A stretch of 64,000 nucleotides of DNA from Paracoccus methylovorus (GTDB taxonomy: Bacteria; Pseudomonadota; Alphaproteobacteria; Rhodobacterales; Rhodobacteraceae): contig NZ_CP070371.1 of NCBI RefSeq assembly GCF_016919705.1, positions 339,501-403,500 on the forward strand, given 5' to 3'. Made by a program: the position numbers and the translations under genes. The stretch's first letter is position 1; each line of letters starts with the position of its first letter. Below are positions 40,536 to 49,181 of the stretch, in pieces. The notes under the pieces are model-generated. The model was not told the DNA's origin. It searched no databases and saw nothing but the letters and a program-made list of their open reading frames with translations.

Positions 40536-40817
40536 TCAGCGCAGGGCGCGGCCGAGGGTCGGCGCGGGCTGGCGATTGTGGGGCCGTGCGGGCAGGATGC
40601 TGCCGCGCGGATCCGAGGTCGAGGCGACGGTGCCCCGCTCGGCCCAGGCCTCCAGCTCTTCGATGGCATAGACGACGCGGCCGCCGAGCTTGCGAAACAG
40701 CGGGCCGGTGCCATAGGTGCGATGCTTTTCCAGCGTGCGCGGCGACAGGCCGAGGAAATCGGCGGCGTCGCGGGTGCGCAGGAAGCGCGGCGGCAACAGG
40801 GCGGAATTGGCGTTCAT
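40536..40817 (-). CDS. AlpA/excisionase-type helix-turn-helix protein
   Basis: The ATG at 40817 follows GGAGGTTTCC and gives 93 residues. The core RFLRTRDAADFLGLSPRTLEKHR is a MerR-like/HTH_17 winged helix, followed by GPLFRKLGGRVVYAIEELEAWAE, the standard AlpA or excisionase ending. In ICEs of this type it lies directly before repA, where it may control replication or excision. It ends 7 nt before the repA start, so the two are probably one operon. Confidence 0.82.
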   Translation of the reverse strand: MNANSALLPPRFLRTRDAADFLGLSPRTLEKHRTYGTGPLFRKLGGRVVYAIEELEAWAERGTVASTSDPRGSILPARPHNRQPAPTLGRALR

Positions 40818-40954
40818 GGAAACCTCCGTGGCGCAGGATGAGGCCGCTCCGGCGGGGCGGCGGATATGGGCCACGGTGGCGAAACAAACGGGCCGGGACG
40901 GAGGGGGAATGAAGGGGGGTGTAAAATCCCCCACCCCGGGCGGATCGCTGGTCG

Positions 40955-41723
40955 CTATCGGCGGCGAAAGCGCAGCAGCCTGCGATAGCCGCCGGCGATC
41001 ATGGCGGCGCTGTCCTTCAGCAGGTCGCGGACGGTGTCGCGCAGCGGCGAGGTCCGCCAGTGCTCTTCGGCAACCCGCTCGATACCGAAGACGACCGCCG
41101 CGATCTCGCGCTGGCTGGCGCCATGCTCCCGGCCGTCGGCGGCGCGCAGCATGGCCTTCAGGCGGCGGCGCTGCTGCCCGGTGATGCGCCGGTCGGGCGG
41201 CACCTTGTAGCCGTTGAGATGGCGGAGCAGCCGGTCCAGCGCCGCGAGCCGATCGAGCCCGTCGCGGTCGAGCGGGATCATCACCGCAAGGGGATCGTCC
41301 GCCTTGCAGGCCACATCAGTGATCAGATGCAGGTCGGGTCCGATGCCGCGCAGCAGGATGTGCAACTCATTGGCTGCGATCCTGAGATCGCCGGACAGGA
41401 AGGCGCGCAGATTGGCGACGCCGGCCCGGGATGGCGGAGCGACGGCGACAAGACGCAGGACGGCCGTATCCGCGGCCTCGCTCCAGAGGACCGGCTGTTC
41501 AGTGGCGGCAAGGCGCGGCCGGGCCGGGAAATCGCAACCCCCACCGGCGTTCGAGCGGTTCGGGAAGCGGCTGGCCGAGATCGCCCGCCCGCCGCAGGGC
41601 GGCGTAATCCTTCTGATAATCGCCGTTGCGCCGCAGGCATTCCCAGGCAAGATGATCGACGCCCGCATGGTCGATGGCGTCATAGGTGGAGTCCGCGCGC
41701 CAGCGCGAGGTGTCGGGTCTCAT
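40955..41723 (-). pseudogene. DUF6499-DUF2285 regulator, frameshifted
   Basis: The ATG at 41723, after GGAGG, opens a frame whose first about 66 residues match the DUF6499 domain (TYDAIDHAGVDHLAWECLRRNGDYQ) and reach RWGLRFPG, then stop at 41499. The continuation, PARPRLAATEQPVLW to the DUF2285 end (ASQREIAAVVFGIE, AAMIAGGYRRLLR), is in the next frame down to 40955. Family members are one continuous protein, so one base was gained or lost near 41515 in a CCCGGCCCGG run. Both parts are otherwise intact. A sequencing error or programmed slip is possible. Confidence 0.7.
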
Positions 41724-41852
41724 GGCATTCCTCCCGCTGCACGGAGTGACACACGTCAGGAGCGAGAATGGTCCGGGCAATACAGCCGCGCGCGAAGCCC
41801 TTGTGCCGGAAACCGCCTTGCACCGCCGGCAATGCGCGGGATTGTCCGGAGA

Positions 41853-42116
41853 TCAGTTCGGACGGCCCAGCCTCAGGATCCTGTAGCCGTGTTCCGTCAT
41901 CCAGTGCGCCCGGGCAAGATGGCTGTCATAGACCCGGCGTGCGCGTTCAGGCTCAGTCGCGGGGTCGATGCCGAACAGTACCTCGACGGCTTCTTCCCAA
42001 TCCGCGCCATCGGCCTCGGCATCGAGCAGTCGGAGGTAGAGCTTGACATGATCGCGGTCGTAATCGGTGAGCAGATCGCCGGTCGGCGCGTCGTCGCGGA
42101 AGGAGAGGGCGGTCAT
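41853..42116 (-). CDS. small conserved ICE protein
   Basis: The ATG at 42116 follows GGAAAGGA and gives 87 residues. The segment LYLRLLDAEADGADWEEAVEVLFGID followed by RARRVYDSHLARAHWMTEHGYR is a conserved small protein I have seen beside DUF2285-type genes in these elements; I cannot give a family number. It looks all-helical and acidic. The start is about 190 bp from the divergent XRE gene, so it may be under that regulator's control. Confidence 0.65.
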   Translation of the reverse strand: MTALSFRDDAPTGDLLTDYDRDHVKLYLRLLDAEADGADWEEAVEVLFGIDPATEPERARRVYDSHLARAHWMTEHGYRILRLGRPN

Positions 42117-42239
42117 GCGGTCCTTTCCTGATGCTGAGGGTTCCCGCACCATAGCGTAAGGGCGGGACCGGTAAACCGGGATTTGCCTCCCGTTGCCTGC
42201 TTGCGCCAGCTATCGTCACCGGGAGGTATCCTATCCGGC

Positions 42240-42296
42240 TGAATTCGCCAGATAACATATTATAGTTGATAAACTTATAGTATGTAAATCGCGATC
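42240..42296. promoter_or_regulatory. AT-rich divergent control region
   Basis: Between the minus-strand ICE genes and the XRE gene a sharply AT-rich stretch contains TATAGTTGATAAACTTATAG, an imperfect inverted repeat, and several TATA-type hexamers. In an otherwise GC-rich region this is a likely promoter-operator for the XRE repressor and its divergent target. Exact -35 and -10 boxes cannot be fixed by eye. Confidence 0.5.
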
Positions 42297-42305
42297 TTGC
42301 CGCGC

Positions 42306-42524
42306 ATGGATATGCGCAAACTGGTCGGCCGGAACTTTGCCCGCCTGCGTCGGGAGAAGGGCCTGACGCAGGAGGAGGTGGAGGTACGTTCGGGCCTGAG
42401 CCAGCAATATCTCAGCGGCCTGGAAAATGGTCGCCGCAATCCGACGGTGATCACGCTCTATGAACTGGCGCAGGCCCTGGGCGTCAGCCATGTCGAGCTG
42501 GTCGCGCCCGACGACCAGAACTGA
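42306..42524 (+). CDS. XRE-family transcriptional regulator
   Basis: The ATG at 42306 gives 72 residues (a TTG at 42297 is an alternative start; no clear ribosome site is visible for either). Nearly the whole protein is a lambda-repressor-type HTH: GRNFARLRREKGLTQEEVEV, SGLSQQYLSGLENGRRNPT and ITLYELAQALGV. Stand-alone HTH genes of this size sit at the control point of many ICEs. It likely represses the divergent genes through the AT-rich inverted repeat just upstream. Confidence 0.8.
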   Translation: MDMRKLVGRNFARLRREKGLTQEEVEVRSGLSQQYLSGLENGRRNPTVITLYELAQALGVSHVELVAPDDQN

Positions 42525-42598
42525 CGGCGGGTTCGGAGAGATATGCAACGCAACGACTGCCGATCCGCGAGGACCGGCGGCACGTCGATGTCCGGGCC

Positions 42599-42889
42599 TC
42601 ACGGCCTGAGCCAGCGCCAGGGCTGATTGGCTCCTGCGCGGCGGTAGGACAGGCGGCGGCAGCGGAAGGCATTCCAGAGGTAATGCAGCGGCTCGTAGCC
42701 ATGCCACCAGTCGGCGTCGATATCGCCGCAGCGGCCCTCGAAGAGCAGCGCGCCGCTTGCGTCATAGAGGCGGAACTCCATCGGCAGGGCGTCGCCCTGA
42801 TCCGGGGTGCCGCGGGCGGGAGCGCCGTCAGCGGCTTCGCCGAGGCCGAGGCAATTGCCCCAATGATCGGTGGTGATGATCCAGCGCAT
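42599..42889 (-). CDS. small hypothetical ICE protein
   Basis: The 96-residue protein starts MRWIITTDHWGNC and has a central PMEFRLYDASGALLFEGRCGD beta region, then WWHGYEPLHYLWNAFRCRRLSYRR. It is rich in Trp and Tyr and appears compact. It lies 70 nt after the convergent XRE gene and 80 nt after the methyltransferase on the same strand. No family or function is known to me, though similar genes accompany this ICE type. Confidence 0.55.
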   Translation of the reverse strand: MRWIITTDHWGNCLGLGEAADGAPARGTPDQGDALPMEFRLYDASGALLFEGRCGDIDADWWHGYEPLHYLWNAFRCRRLSYRRAGANQPWRWLRP

Positions 42890-42971
42890 GGTCGTATTCC
42901 TTTCCGGTGAAGCTGGAGGGGGAGGCGCCCGCCCTGTCGGCGGGGCGCCGGTGTGAGGAAGGGGGGGCGGC

Positions 42972-43718
42972 TTATGCCGCCACCCCGCGGTGCCGACGGG
43001 AAGCGAGGCGCTTGCTGGCCGTGGCGTGATGCTCGGCGCTCAGCTCGATGCCCAGCCAGTCGCGTCCGAGGGACTGCGCCGCCGCCAGCGTCGAGCCCGA
43101 ACCGCAGAACGGGTCGAGGACCAGATCGCCCGGCTGCGAGAAGGCCCGGATCAGCGGCATCAGCGCCTCGACCGGCTTCTGCGTCGGATGCAGGCGGTTG
43201 CCGGTATAGGGGAAGTCGATCACATCCGGGATCGGATCCTCGGGGCGGGCGACATTGCCCTTGGCCAGCAGGTAGGCCTGTTCGTGCTCGTAGCGCAGGA
43301 AGGTAGCCGAGGAGGCATAGCGCTTGCGGAAGACCAGATGGCCGACGATGCGGAACCCCGCCGCCTTCCAGGCCTCGAAGAACAGGTCCACCTTGTTCCA
43401 GCCGTAGAAGGAGACCGCGAAGCCGCCGGGCTTGAGGACGCGGTGCGCCTCGGCGAAGGCGGGCTTCAGCCAGCGGGCATTGTCGTCATTGGCGACGGTG
43501 CGGCCGTCGCGGCCGCGATAGCGGGTGATGTAGGGCGGATCGGTCAGGATGAAATCGACCGAGTTCGCCTCCATGCCGGTCATCAGGCGGGTGCAGTCGC
43601 CGTTCAGGACGGTGTTGCGGGGTGTGGTGAGCGGGGTGGCCGGGGCGTCGCCGCGTGGCTGGCGGGAGAAGGCAGAACCGGAGGAAGCGGTGCTGGTGGT
43701 ATTGGTGAAGGTTGCCAT
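42972..43718 (-). CDS. site-specific DNA methyltransferase, DPPY type
   Basis: The ATG at 43718 with AGGA 8 nt upstream gives 248 residues; an upstream extension to 44156 is unsupported. Motif IV TDPPYI at 59-64 comes before motif I DPFCGSGS at 202-209, the beta-class order, with HPTQKPV at 177-183. The type is usually N6-adenine (or N4-cytosine). No restriction partner is adjacent, so it is an orphan, likely protective or regulatory for the ICE. A decayed relative of its central part lies 0.6 kb to the right. Confidence 0.88.
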   Translation of the reverse strand: MATFTNTTSTASSGSAFSRQPRGDAPATPLTTPRNTVLNGDCTRLMTGMEANSVDFILTDPPYITRYRGRDGRTVANDDNARWLKPAFAEAHRVLKPGGFAVSFYGWNKVDLFFEAWKAAGFRIVGHLVFRKRYASSATFLRYEHEQAYLLAKGNVARPEDPIPDVIDFPYTGNRLHPTQKPVEALMPLIRAFSQPGDLVLDPFCGSGSTLAAAQSLGRDWLGIELSAEHHATASKRLASRRHRGVAA

Positions 43719-44249
43719 CGTCGTGATCCTTTTTGCTCGACCGGGCCGCGCCCGTCGCGGCCCCGATGGCGGTCGCAGGACCGGAGGCGATCGGCCTCGC
43801 ACCCGGAACGGGCGCAGCGCAGCGCCCGACGGCCCGGGGCCGGTTCTTTTTGCAGCGCAGAGGCCGCGAGGAGCCCGGCTGGCCCGGGCGGGGAAAAAGG
43901 ACCGGCGGGACGTTGCGTTCGGCGGATCGAGCCGCAGGCGGTCTTCGGTCAGACCAGCCAGTTGTTCGGGGTTGCGACGGGTATGGTCCCGTGTCAGGCA
44001 ATGAAGGAAGGATCGCGGCGGTGGTGACCGGCACCGGCCAGCCCGACATATGAAGGGTTCCAGCCCCCGTCGGTTGCACCAGAGGTATAACCGGTCCCTG
44101 CGATGAGCCCCAGTCAATCCCGACTGGCGATGCCCCGCCGGATATATGACCTGCATGGAAAGAACCTAGCGATCATCCTGACCAGCTTGGCATCACCCGC
44201 AGCGCGGCGCCAGGCAGAACCAGAGGCAGGACGCCATTCTGCGCCCGGC
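43719..44249. other. gene-free GC-rich stretch upstream of the methyltransferase
   Basis: About 530 bp carry no reading frame with recognisable content. The strand-symmetric high GC keeps several frames open by chance. It should contain the methyltransferase promoter and may be worn-out coding DNA, as the segment immediately to the right is a decayed methyltransferase fragment. Confidence 0.5.
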
Positions 44250-44440
44250 AGGCCGTCCCGCCTTTGCCGAGGTGCATTCCGTCCAGCCCGGCGCCGAGGT
44301 CACCTTCTGCCGGACTGGAATCTGGACCTGTTGAAGATGGCGGAAGGCGTGGGGTTCGCGTCCGGCCAGATGTCGGGATCCGCAATCGCTGCGCCGTTCC
44401 CGCGACTTTCCTCTGCTACGAGCACGAGCAGTTCACCAGA
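44250..44440 (+). pseudogene. decayed fragment of a DPPY-type methyltransferase
   Basis: On the plus strand this stretch aligns by eye with the middle of the minus-strand methyltransferase gene at 42972-43718: GCCGAGG-GCA-CCGTCC-CCCGGCG, TGGA...GGACCTGTT, GGGGTTC, CAA-CGCT and GCTACGAGCACGA-CAG occur in the same order with small gaps. Roughly two thirds of positions agree, but frames are broken. It is a remnant of a second, inverted copy or close relative. Confidence 0.55.
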
Positions 44441-44912
44441 ACCTGCCGCAATAGCCCTCCCGGATCATGATCGCGGCGAGATCCTCCCCGTCCGGCAACC
44501 GGCAGCTTCCGATCTTGCGGTCGTGGCTGCTCCTGCCGTTCAGGGCGCAGCTCAGGGTGAGATTCTGGTCAACAACCAGTTCGCGCATTCGGGCCGTGGC
44601 GGTCTGCCCCTCCTTCGTATCGCGCTCGGCGCAATCGAGCGAGCCGAAGCGGATCGGCCTGCCCGCGACCTCGATCGTGTCGCCGTCGCGGATATGCGTC
44701 ACCGGCCCCTCGACGGATTCCAGCGCGGTGAGGTCGGGCAAGCGCCCGAGATATTCGGGGAAGCGTTCGATGGCGAAGAACCCTAGGGTCAACGCGGCCG
44801 CCATCGCGCCGAGAATCCTGCCCGGTGAAACCCGCATGGTCCGGTGGGAGCCACCTGTTCTGGCCCGGTTCCGCGATGCCCGGTATCGGCGAGGAGGTGA
44901 TTTTCTGCTCAT
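44433..44912 (-). CDS. thermonuclease-family (SNase-like) protein
   Basis: The 159-residue product has a basic N-terminus, a membrane or signal segment (ILGAMAAALTLGFFAIE, about 33-49) and an SNase-like domain: HIRDGDTIEVAGRPIRFGSLDC (73-94) and ERDTKEGQTATARM, with IGSCRLPDGEDLAAIMIREG near the end. The Arg/Glu active-site pattern of staphylococcal nuclease is only partly clear. The start may instead be the ATG at 44837. Secreted or membrane-anchored nuclease genes of this sort are common in rhodobacterial ICEs. Confidence 0.7.
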   Translation of the reverse strand: MSRKSPPRRYRASRNRARTGGSHRTMRVSPGRILGAMAAALTLGFFAIERFPEYLGRLPDLTALESVEGPVTHIRDGDTIEVAGRPIRFGSLDCAERDTKEGQTATARMRELVVDQNLTLSCALNGRSSHDRKIGSCRLPDGEDLAAIMIREGYCGRFW

Positions 44913-45018
44913 GGGGCGGTGTCTATCCGGCCCTGCCGGTCCGCACCACGTCTGATGCCTACAATTGCCCCGATAGCCGGTCTGCATTAAACCTGCGGCA
45001 TAACAAACGGGGATACCG

Positions 45019-45336
45019 ATGACCGATATCGATCTGACCGCCTTGTCGCTTGCCGAGCTGAAGCAGCTGGAAAAGAGCGTCGCCAAAGCAATCTCCAGCT
45101 TTGAGGATCGCCAGAAGGCCGAGGCTTTTGCAAAAGTGAACGCGCTCGCCAATGAACTCGGCTTCCCTCTGGCCGATCTGGTGGGCTTCGCTCCGGCGCG
45201 GAAGCGGTCCGAGTCTATCGCGAAATATCGCCATCCGGAGAACCCGGAGATTACCTGGTCGGGTCGTGGGCGCAAACCGGCATGGATCGCCGAAGCCCTC
45301 GCCGCCGGAAAATCTCTCGAGGATTTCGCGATCTGA
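45019..45336 (+). CDS. H-NS family nucleoid protein (HvrA-like)
   Basis: The 105-residue product has an N-terminal coiled-coil oligomerisation region (SLAELKQLEKSVAKAISSFEDRQK) and the C-terminal H-NS DNA-binding motif (YRHPENPEITWSGRGRKPAWI), with the diagnostic WSGRGRKP core. Element-borne H-NS proteins bind AT-rich, newly acquired DNA and can silence it. The AT-rich genes in the window (DUF6119, four-gene operon) would be natural targets. The start has a GGGGATACCG leader. Confidence 0.9.
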   Translation: MTDIDLTALSLAELKQLEKSVAKAISSFEDRQKAEAFAKVNALANELGFPLADLVGFAPARKRSESIAKYRHPENPEITWSGRGRKPAWIAEALAAGKSLEDFAI

Positions 45337-45350
45337 TAGGAGGGTGCGGC

Positions 45351-45959
45351 TTGTCTCAGCTTTACAACGCAGTTCGTCTGCATGTGTCCCTCGCGGAAAT
45401 CGAGCCGCCGATCTGGCGGCGGTTCGTGGTCCCGGCTGAGTGGACGTTGGATAAACTGCACCTGGTTCTGCAGGCCGGATTCAGTTGGACCGACAGCCAT
45501 CTGCATGAGTTCCGCATCGGCGGGTTGCGCTATGGTGATCTCGACTTGCTTGATGACGGATATGGCGGGCCGAGGATCTTCGACTATACCGAGGTCCGGC
45601 TGGCAGATTTTGTCGGGGGAGATTCCACCTTCACCTATCTCTACGACTTCGGCGACGACTGGCAGCATGTCATCAGAATCGAGGAGTGGCTGTCGCTCGA
45701 TCCAGTTCCCCGCCATGCCGAATGCCTCGAAGGCGCTCGTGCCCGGCCACCCGAAGACGTCGGCGGTCCGTGGTCATATGGCGACTTCCTGGAAGCGATC
45801 CGCGATCAGGACCATGACGATCATGAAGCGAACCTCCGCTGGGCGGGTGGGCATTTCGACCCGGAATGGTTCGATCTCGACCTGATCAACAAGGACCTAC
45901 GGAATACGTTCCGTGCGAATGTGCGCCGGCGGCTGCACCAGCCGAAGCCCAAGACATAG
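45351..45959 (+). CDS. plasmid pRiA4b ORF-3 family protein, TTG start
   Basis: The TTG at 45351 lies 7 nt after a perfect AGGAGG, so it is chosen over the upstream ATG frame. The 202-residue product matches PF07929: LHVSLAEIEPPIWRRFVVP, DKLHLVLQAGFSWTDSHLHEF, YDFGDDWQHVIRIE and FDPEWFDLDLIN. The family is frequent on plasmids and islands and has no firmly known function. It begins 14 nt after the H-NS stop, so the two are probably cotranscribed. Confidence 0.88.
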   Translation: MSQLYNAVRLHVSLAEIEPPIWRRFVVPAEWTLDKLHLVLQAGFSWTDSHLHEFRIGGLRYGDLDLLDDGYGGPRIFDYTEVRLADFVGGDSTFTYLYDFGDDWQHVIRIEEWLSLDPVPRHAECLEGARARPPEDVGGPWSYGDFLEAIRDQDHDDHEANLRWAGGHFDPEWFDLDLINKDLRNTFRANVRRRLHQPKPKT

Positions 45960-46070
45960 CACGATGTGATTAACGGCGCGGCGGTTGCATTGGGCGGAGA
46001 GCGGCCGTTCGCTGCGGGTGCGAAGAATTGATTAGTGGTTCGCAACAGCAGACCTTCAAAAGTTGATCGC

Positions 46071-47081
46071 TTAGGGACCACCAGCAGCAGTGACCCACCA
46101 CTGAACAGCGCTTGCCGTTAAGCTGCCGACGATACCAAGTGCCAGCGCAACCAAGACATAAACGCCAATGATTATCAAACTGGTCTTTCTCGTCTGTAGT
46201 TTCACAAATGCTGAAAAGCCTTGTAGCGAATTCTGCGCTTTGCCTTCGAACTGTTTTCGCCAGTGATAGACTACCATTCCGTCTTCTAAGCCGTGGGGGA
46301 CATAGTCCTTCCAGATCTGGGTCTCGAGCAAACGGCTTTTATGCCACTCGGCATGGGATGATGTGATAGACGATGTCACTGGGACCACGGCCAAGAATAC
46401 GATACGTGAAACATCGGCGAGACCATATGGAGCAGCATCTGCTGCTGCTTCAATTGCTGTCGGAAGTGTGCGTGCCTCATTTAGGCGACAATCGATATAC
46501 TCAATTTCCTCAAAGCCGCTGGCCCAAGCTCTGTCTTTTGGTCTGATCGCGGTCACAAATGGTCGCGTATCGTGCTTGGGCGGCAGTAGACGCAGGCGGA
46601 AATAGCCACATTCTGGACTGCCGTTGCATTGTCTCGCAAGTGATTCCAATGCCATCGACGTAATCGAGATTAAAGTTCCTCCCTCTTTCTCCTTGACGTC
46701 GAGTTCACTGGGGTCGATCGAGCCGTTTTCGGGCGAGAAGAGATGGACGTGGCAATAGGTGTTGGTGCCGATTCTCAGCTCTACCGATTTGCCGCTCGGC
46801 TTTTTTGTTGATGATAGGGTTTCGTTGAAAATACCTTGAGCGAGTTCAGTCGATGCAAACTCTGGTCCAAGGTCTACAATATTTTCACGTCGCAATGGGA
46901 AAGGAACAAAAATTCGGATCGCCGACAACGCCGACGGATCGCTCGGCATCACTCCGATCTCTACGAAGTCTCGGCGCTTCGTGCCTGAAAAGTGCCAGAG
47001 GTTGACATGAAACTCCGTCCGGACGTCAACGTCGGCGGCTGAACGTTCGCACCAGAATGCGATGGATTTGTTGTCAGACAT
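46071..47081 (-). CDS. unknown protein with C-terminal membrane anchor (gene 4 of operon)
   Basis: The 336-residue protein has a large soluble N-terminal region rich in beta strands (FHVNLWHFSGTKRRDFVEIGV, VELRIGTNTYCHVHLF) and a single C-terminal membrane helix at about 301-325 (LIIIGVYVLVALALGIVG), so it is tail-anchored. No family is recognised. Its start overlaps the ATPase gene by 8 nt, so it is the last gene of the four-gene operon. Its membrane anchor would suit an effector or a sensor, by inference only. Low GC matches the rest of the operon. Confidence 0.7.
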   Translation of the reverse strand: MSDNKSIAFWCERSAADVDVRTEFHVNLWHFSGTKRRDFVEIGVMPSDPSALSAIRIFVPFPLRRENIVDLGPEFASTELAQGIFNETLSSTKKPSGKSVELRIGTNTYCHVHLFSPENGSIDPSELDVKEKEGGTLISITSMALESLARQCNGSPECGYFRLRLLPPKHDTRPFVTAIRPKDRAWASGFEEIEYIDCRLNEARTLPTAIEAAADAAPYGLADVSRIVFLAVVPVTSSITSSHAEWHKSRLLETQIWKDYVPHGLEDGMVVYHWRKQFEGKAQNSLQGFSAFVKLQTRKTSLIIIGVYVLVALALGIVGSLTASAVQWWVTAAGGP

Positions 47082-47643
47082 CGGGTTCGGCCTCTTGCAC
47101 AGTGCTTAGCACTCGGGCTAGCGCTTCTTCATCGCCGCCGTCTACAAAATGAATGGGTATGCTCAAGTTATCTGCAATTTCGCGCGCGACTGTAATTGCA
47201 ATCTTTTGTTGCTTGGCTAGAGAATCGACACTCCGCTCGGGCCGTACGCGACTCGCATCGCGTTCACGGTTGCGATGGATGTTTTGCGGTTTATCCTCGA
47301 TAAAGATCACGAAGTCAGGATTGATCTCGCGAAAAACATCTGAGCCGATATGAACCAACCCATCAGGGGTATCAATGACAACATGTGCATCCAGAATAAT
47401 GAGGGTCTTACCAGGATCAATGTATCGGTTGAACGCTTCGAGCAGAGCCGCCTGGTTGTTGTCAATGTCAAGAGCGCGAAGGTGGTCCTGAGACGTTACT
47501 TGTCCGTCCGTTCGTGCGAGTGAGTCTCGGATCAGTGTGCTTGCAGAGAGAATTTGCATTGGGACGGCCGCGCCTACTCTCTCGAGCAACCACGTCTTCC
47601 CAACACCGGAAATGCCAGCAACAATGCCCACTCTACGCGTCAA
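47074..47643 (-). CDS. P-loop kinase-like/AAA ATPase (gene 3 of operon)
   Basis: The 189-residue protein has Walker A AGISGVGKT at 9-17. TLIILDAHVVID is probably the Walker B region. FVIFIEDKPQNIHRNRERDASR resembles the lid arginines of adenylate-kinase-like NTPases. Size and order fit the P-loop nucleoside-kinase/AAA_18 group. A small stand-alone NTPase encoded between a PIN-GNAT protein and a membrane protein suggests a nucleotide-sensing or modifying role. It overlaps its neighbours by 4 and 8 nt. Substrate unknown. Confidence 0.75.
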   Translation of the reverse strand: MTRRVGIVAGISGVGKTWLLERVGAAVPMQILSASTLIRDSLARTDGQVTSQDHLRALDIDNNQAALLEAFNRYIDPGKTLIILDAHVVIDTPDGLVHIGSDVFREINPDFVIFIEDKPQNIHRNRERDASRVRPERSVDSLAKQQKIAITVAREIADNLSIPIHFVDGGDEEALARVLSTVQEAEPDV

Positions 47644-49181
47644 AGCGGGAACCCAAAGTTGCAGCGATCCAAGGCTTTGCGAAGTCGTCCGCCCTTTAGC
47701 TCGATGATGGATTGTGGCGGGTGCCCGGCAAAAATCCCTGTATCCTGCAACTCGTCCAGCAAGATCGGCGGATCGATGTAATCGACGAGTAGGTAATTGA
47801 TGACTTTGACTGGATCATCGACTGTAGCTTGATAGTCCTCCAGTTCTTTTTCGCTGTAAACAGAGCGTCCGCCAGTCAGCTTCATAAGGTCTTTGGTAGA
47901 CGTTGCGAGTGAGACATCGTCAAGAATACCAACCGCCGTCAATGCTTGGGACGGGTTCTCGATCGATTTGCCTTTGTAAAAGAACAGGACTGACCCCGGC
48001 GGGCCAAGGTTTGATGGCGCGCGGCAGAGGTAGACCTTTCGAATGGTGTTGCCTGGCCGTTTTGGACCGGAGCCGTGACCGGTGTCTCGAAACATGTCCG
48101 GCTGACGCGCGTCGCGGAGATCTGGATAAAGAACGTCATGGTAGTCTTCTTTGATTGGGATGACAAAACCACGTACGCCCGCATCGGCAACGAAACGCGG
48201 ATAGCTTCTTCGGTCTGTTTCGTAGACCGAGGTCCCATCAATGCGGGTCAGTTGTGTATTCGAGAACGAGCGCTCGAGAACAAGTTCACCATCCGAACCC
48301 TTGGTTCCAGTCTTCTCGAACCCATAGAACTCTAGCAGCGCGATCAGAGCATCTTGATCTGGGTAGGCCGTCAAATATGCCAAATCATAATCGTTCTTTT
48401 GCGCGAACCATAGTACCTTCTTGAGCAGCAGCTCGCCCAGTTTAATACCCCGTTTTTCTGGACTTACCTTGAAGGTGCAAATTTTCAAGATCTTTTGAGC
48501 TTTGTGCGTTGCGTCGGTATTAGCTCCAGTTTCGTCCTTACGAACAATCAGACCGGCAATCTCATCGTTGTCGTATACGACCCAGCAGGGGCGCCGTTCC
48601 GCTACACATTTGGTTTTCCACCACTCATTGAACTCAGGATATCCCTCACGAAGACTATCGAAAAAACTGTCGGTAATCGGTATCGTGTGGGCAGAAACAT
48701 CCGCCACATGCCGAATAGGTACGGCGCGCGGTTCGTAAGTTGTTGTGAGGAGTTGAGCCGCGTCGGCGATGAACAACACGCGGTTTGCGAGGTCCGGTGC
48801 GTGTTTCTGCGCCCGTTCGTGTAGCCCCTGATCCTCTGTGACAAGAAAGTCTGAGGCGTTAATCGAGAGCGCGTGCAGCAGGGTGGCATCGACCTCATCA
48901 TTGTGTTTTCGTATCCTGCCGAATGCCTGCTGAAGGTCGTCTTTGGTGACGCCCTTAACCTTTTCGAGGATCTGAAACTTGTCGACCTTGCTCAGCGAAA
49001 TGGTGCGGCGCGCAACATCCTTATCGCGATTGATATCATCGCGCGCGGCTTCGTGAACTAGAACATCAACCTTGTGCTTTGCCGCCAGTTGAGAAAACTT
49101 AGCGTATGCAGGTTTGACGGTGTGATTGTCTTCGAGGCCGATGATGATGTTCGTATCAATGAGATACGACTGAGTGCTCAT
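47640..49181 (-). CDS. PIN-GNAT-ASCH-like multidomain protein (gene 2 of operon)
   Basis: The 513-residue product joins several domains. Residues 1-140 are a PIN nuclease (Asp9 in LIDTNIII, Glu44 in VHEAARDD, Asp98 in EVDATLLHAL, Asp117 in VTEDQG). Residues about 165-305 are a GNAT acetyltransferase (RGIKLG at 244-249 and LLEFYGFEKTG). A PUA/ASCH-like domain follows at about 380-500 (PGSVLFFYKGK, QALTAVGILDD). A PIN RNase tied to an acetyltransferase is unusual. It overlaps the XRE-ASCH gene by 26 nt and the ATPase by 4 nt. It resembles a fused toxin-antitoxin protein. Confidence 0.8.
   Translation of the reverse strand: MSTQSYLIDTNIIIGLEDNHTVKPAYAKFSQLAAKHKVDVLVHEAARDDINRDKDVARRTISLSKVDKFQILEKVKGVTKDDLQQAFGRIRKHNDEVDATLLHALSINASDFLVTEDQGLHERAQKHAPDLANRVLFIADAAQLLTTTYEPRAVPIRHVADVSAHTIPITDSFFDSLREGYPEFNEWWKTKCVAERRPCWVVYDNDEIAGLIVRKDETGANTDATHKAQKILKICTFKVSPEKRGIKLGELLLKKVLWFAQKNDYDLAYLTAYPDQDALIALLEFYGFEKTGTKGSDGELVLERSFSNTQLTRIDGTSVYETDRRSYPRFVADAGVRGFVIPIKEDYHDVLYPDLRDARQPDMFRDTGHGSGPKRPGNTIRKVYLCRAPSNLGPPGSVLFFYKGKSIENPSQALTAVGILDDVSLATSTKDLMKLTGGRSVYSEKELEDYQATVDDPVKVINYLLVDYIDPPILLDELQDTGIFAGHPPQSIIELKGGRLRKALDRCNFGFPL

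Larger units (their letters stand above)
23525..42524. mobile_element. truncated ICE/plasmid-like conjugative element (Tn4371-related type)
   Basis: The gene order, repA-DUF2840-methyltransferase-traF-DUF736-lytic transglycosylase-DUF3363 relaxase-traG-copG-trbBCDE, is that of alphaproteobacterial ICEs related to Tn4371. The left end breaks inside trbE against phage-like DNA. The right end is unclear; small ICE-type genes continue to about 45 kb. A restriction cassette interrupts it between copG and trbB. Mobilisation genes are present but mating-pair formation is incomplete, so self-transfer is unlikely unless the missing genes lie elsewhere. Confidence 0.75.

Noticed and set aside
43719-44156. 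N-terminal extension of the orphan methyltransferase
   Set aside because: No homology, no ribosome site, and the ATG at 43718 has a good site and normal family start.
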